Shown here: positions 14,076 through 15,237 of the stretch, piece by piece | Position numbering within the stretch: position 1 is the stretch's first letter | How the letters are laid out: each line of letters starts with the position of its first letter | Source: Clostridia bacterium | GTDB taxonomy: Bacteria; Bacillota; Clostridia; UBA1381 | Assembly (NCBI GenBank): GCA_900751685.1 | Contig: CAADSR010000289.1 | Span: 1-15,237, forward strand | Direction: 5' to 3' | Length of the DNA: 15,237 nucleotides | Translations under genes and position numbers: made by a program | The notes under the pieces: generated by a model | Told to the model about the DNA's origin: nothing | The model's database searches: none | The model's input: only the letters and a program-made list of their open reading frames with translations

Positions 14076-14909
14076 CTATTTCATCAGCGATGCCTTGAAC
14101 TCGTTAGGAGGCATAGAAACGTACTTCATAAACGAGCGGTAAAACGTAGTATAATCGTTGAAGCCGCAACTGGAATAAATGGCGGAGGGAGACTCGCCAT
14201 TGAATATTTTGTTTTTGGCGTAAATGATCCGTTTCATATTCATATAGGTTTTAAGCGTGATACCAGTTTTCTGTTTAAACAAGCGGCAGACGTAGGACTT
14301 GTTCAGATAGACGCTCTGGGCGATCTGATCCAATGTGAGGGGCAGTTTAAAGTTTTTATCCACATAAGCTTTTATTTGCTCCACAGTCTTGTTTTCTTGG
14401 GCTTTGGAACGCGTAATATTTTCTATTTTTAACATCTCACTAATTTTAACGATAAGCTGGAGCGAATAGGTCAGTGTCATGATATCCACGTTTTCATGCG
14501 GGCCCTTGCAGTAATCTTCAATATTTTGCATATAACTGTGAAGGCCGTACTTGCTGACAAGGGCGGCGGGGATGTAATTATAGGTCCCCAATTTGTATTT
14601 GGAAATCTCTGAGAATATATAGGAAAAATCATTTACAAATTCGGGGTATATGTGCAAAAATTGCCGTTCATAGACCGAGTTTTCAGGGAAAATAAAGGAG
14701 TGTAGCTCATAGGGCGAAGTAATGATCATATCCCCTGGGGAAAGTATATACTCGTATCCTTCGATGGTATATGAAAAATCACCTTCTATGACATAGATGA
14801 TTTCATGGCACGTATGCACGTGGGAATCAAATGTCCAGCCCTGTGTACGGTTGTGGCTGAACGCATATTTATTCGGGACCGAGTGCGCGATATAGTTTTC
14901 ATAACGCAT
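14076..14909 (-). CDS. AraC-family transcriptional regulator with cupin sensor domain
   Basis: The 277-aa product has an N-terminal cupin (AraC_binding type; HVHTCHE at 30-36, PGDMI at 58-62, His70) with a possible metal set of His30, His32, Glu36 and His70. The C-terminal ~95 residues carry two helix-turn-helix motifs: LTLDQIAQSVYLNKSYVCRLFKQKTG, given here as LTLDQIAQSVYLNKS plus YVCRLFKQKTG, and then SPSAIYSSCGFNDYTTFYRSF. Such proteins sense a small molecule, often a sugar, and activate neighbouring genes. The Shine-Dalgarno is unusually complete (GGGAGGTGATC, complementary to the 16S 3' end, 14912-14922), seven bases from the ATG. It diverges from a secreted-protein gene 153 bp away, the natural target. 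Its own -35 box overlaps a candidate binding repeat, suggesting autoregulation. The ligand cannot be told. Confidence 0.93.
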   Translation of the reverse strand: MRYENYIAHSVPNKYAFSHNRTQGWTFDSHVHTCHEIIYVIEGDFSYTIEGYEYILSPGDMIITSPYELHSFIFPENSVYERQFLHIYPEFVNDFSYIFSEISKYKLGTYNYIPAALVSKYGLHSYMQNIEDYCKGPHENVDIMTLTYSLQLIVKISEMLKIENITRSKAQENKTVEQIKAYVDKNFKLPLTLDQIAQSVYLNKSYVCRLFKQKTGITLKTYMNMKRIIYAKNKIFNGESPSAIYSSCGFNDYTTFYRSFMKYVSMPPNEFKASLMK

Positions 14910-14934
14910 AAGATCACCTCCCTTTTATTCTAAT

Positions 14935-15001
14935 TTCATTTTATCATTAAATATCAATAAATGCAATATATGATTTTTAAAAATGCAATGTTCATTTTAT
15001 C
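14935..15001. promoter_or_regulatory. nested direct repeats, candidate AraC-type operator
   Basis: AAATGCAAT occurs at 14959-14967 and 14981-14989, 22 bp apart (about two helical turns), the usual geometry of AraC-family half-sites. An outer pair TTCATTTTATC lies at 14935-14945 and 14991-15001, 56 bp apart. The right side abuts the extended -10 promoter of the secreted-protein gene. The left side overlaps the regulator's promoter. The repeats are seen; the binding is inferred. Confidence 0.6.
14938..14966 (-). promoter_or_regulatory. promoter of the AraC-family gene
   Basis: On the - strand: TTGCAT (14966-14961), 17-bp spacer, TAAAAT (14943-14938). The start would be near 14931, leaving a leader of about 20 nt that is mostly Shine-Dalgarno. 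The -35 hexamer lies inside the AAATGCAAT repeat at 14959-14967, so a protein bound there would block it. Confidence 0.55.
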
Positions 15002-15008
15002 TGCACAA

Positions 15009-15017
15009 TGGTATAAT
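15009..15017 (+). promoter_or_regulatory. extended -10 promoter of the secreted-protein gene
   Basis: TGGTATAAT is a perfect -10 hexamer (15012-15017) with the TGn extension. No fair -35 box is seen at 17 bp (TGTTCA at 14989-14994 is weak). A strong -10 with a poor -35 is what an activator-dependent promoter looks like, in agreement with the repeats just upstream. Confidence 0.65.
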
Positions 15018-15062
15018 AAAATCAAGAAAATCAACGTGCAATGACATAAGGAGGGAGTTTTA

Positions 15063-15237
15063 ATGAAAGCTATGATTAAAAAGCTTACAGCTTTGTCTAC
15101 CGCACTGTGTTTAATGTTTACAAGCATAGTGATCCCGGGTATGGCAAAGAATATTACTTTGGCTGCGGAGGGCGCGGGGGATTACAGCTGTGATTTTACG
15201 CAGCTGGTGACCGGCGGCGCAGACACGGCTTACGGTA
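15063..15237 (+). CDS. 5' end of a secreted protein gene, likely target of the AraC regulator
   Basis: Only the first 58 codons are present. The product starts MKAMIKKLTALSTALC and continues with a hydrophobic core to about residue 28; likely cleavage is after LAA (residue 35). The cysteine at 16 is not in a lipobox. The mature start YSCDFTQLVTGGADTAYG is not one I can assign; similar openings occur in clostridial extracellular carbohydrate-active proteins, but that is only a hint. AAGGAGG at 15048-15054 lies eight bases before the ATG at 15063. The divergent AraC-family gene and the repeats between them suggest inducible expression, perhaps of a polysaccharide-use locus that continues to the right. 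Confidence 0.8.
   Translation, partial: MKAMIKKLTALSTALCLMFTSIVIPGMAKNITLAAEGAGDYSCDFTQLVTGGADTAYG

Overview
The window looks like chromosome of a Gram-positive, endospore-lineage anaerobe of the class Clostridia. The grounds are S-layer homology (SLH) domains, SpoVG, a YkpA-type ABC-F protein, strong AGGAGG ribosome binding sites and SigA-type promoters. Lachnospiraceae or a relative is plausible, but the genus cannot be fixed from the sequence alone.

Left part (1-9843), a cell-surface locus on the + strand. It opens with the last 11 codons of a gene whose C-terminus (ELEAYINANF) nearly matches the C-terminus of the next gene (ELEDYINDNF), so two paralogues lie in tandem. After a 630-bp AT-rich gap with hairpins and a clear promoter comes a 699-aa secreted protein with a cohesin-like N-terminal domain and a Pro/Glu-rich linker. 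Next is a 2,318-aa secreted stalk protein: signal peptide, unique head, MBG/YDG-type beta-domains (including a 464-468-aa super-unit present twice), Ig-like and InlB-type repeats, a Pro/Thr linker and three C-terminal SLH repeats for wall anchoring. An AT-rich patch (about 1950-3430) spans the end of the first gene and the head of the second, as if this block had a separate origin.

Middle (9844-10278). A run of nine hairpins in under 300 bp contains a perfect loopless 30-bp palindrome with a T-run (terminator) and two identical 29-bp palindromic repeats 241 bp apart. A SigA promoter then drives the ABC-F gene.

Right-centre (10279-13942), housekeeping genes. The ABC-F ATPase (+) faces spoVG (-) across a 13-bp hairpin terminator. 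spoVG and murC (+) diverge from promoters about 100 bp apart. In the ABC-F protein one of the two composite ATP sites is degenerate in all three motifs, including a Glu-to-Gln change in Walker B.

Right end (13943-15237). murC and an AraC-family regulator (-) converge on a 16-bp hairpin terminator. The regulator diverges from a partial secreted-protein gene. The 153-bp region between them carries nested direct repeats (AAATGCAAT 22 bp apart, TTCATTTTATC 56 bp apart) that overlap the regulator's own -35 box and lie just upstream of an extended -10 promoter for the secreted gene. This fits an autoregulated, locally acting regulator of an extracellular, possibly polysaccharide-related, locus.
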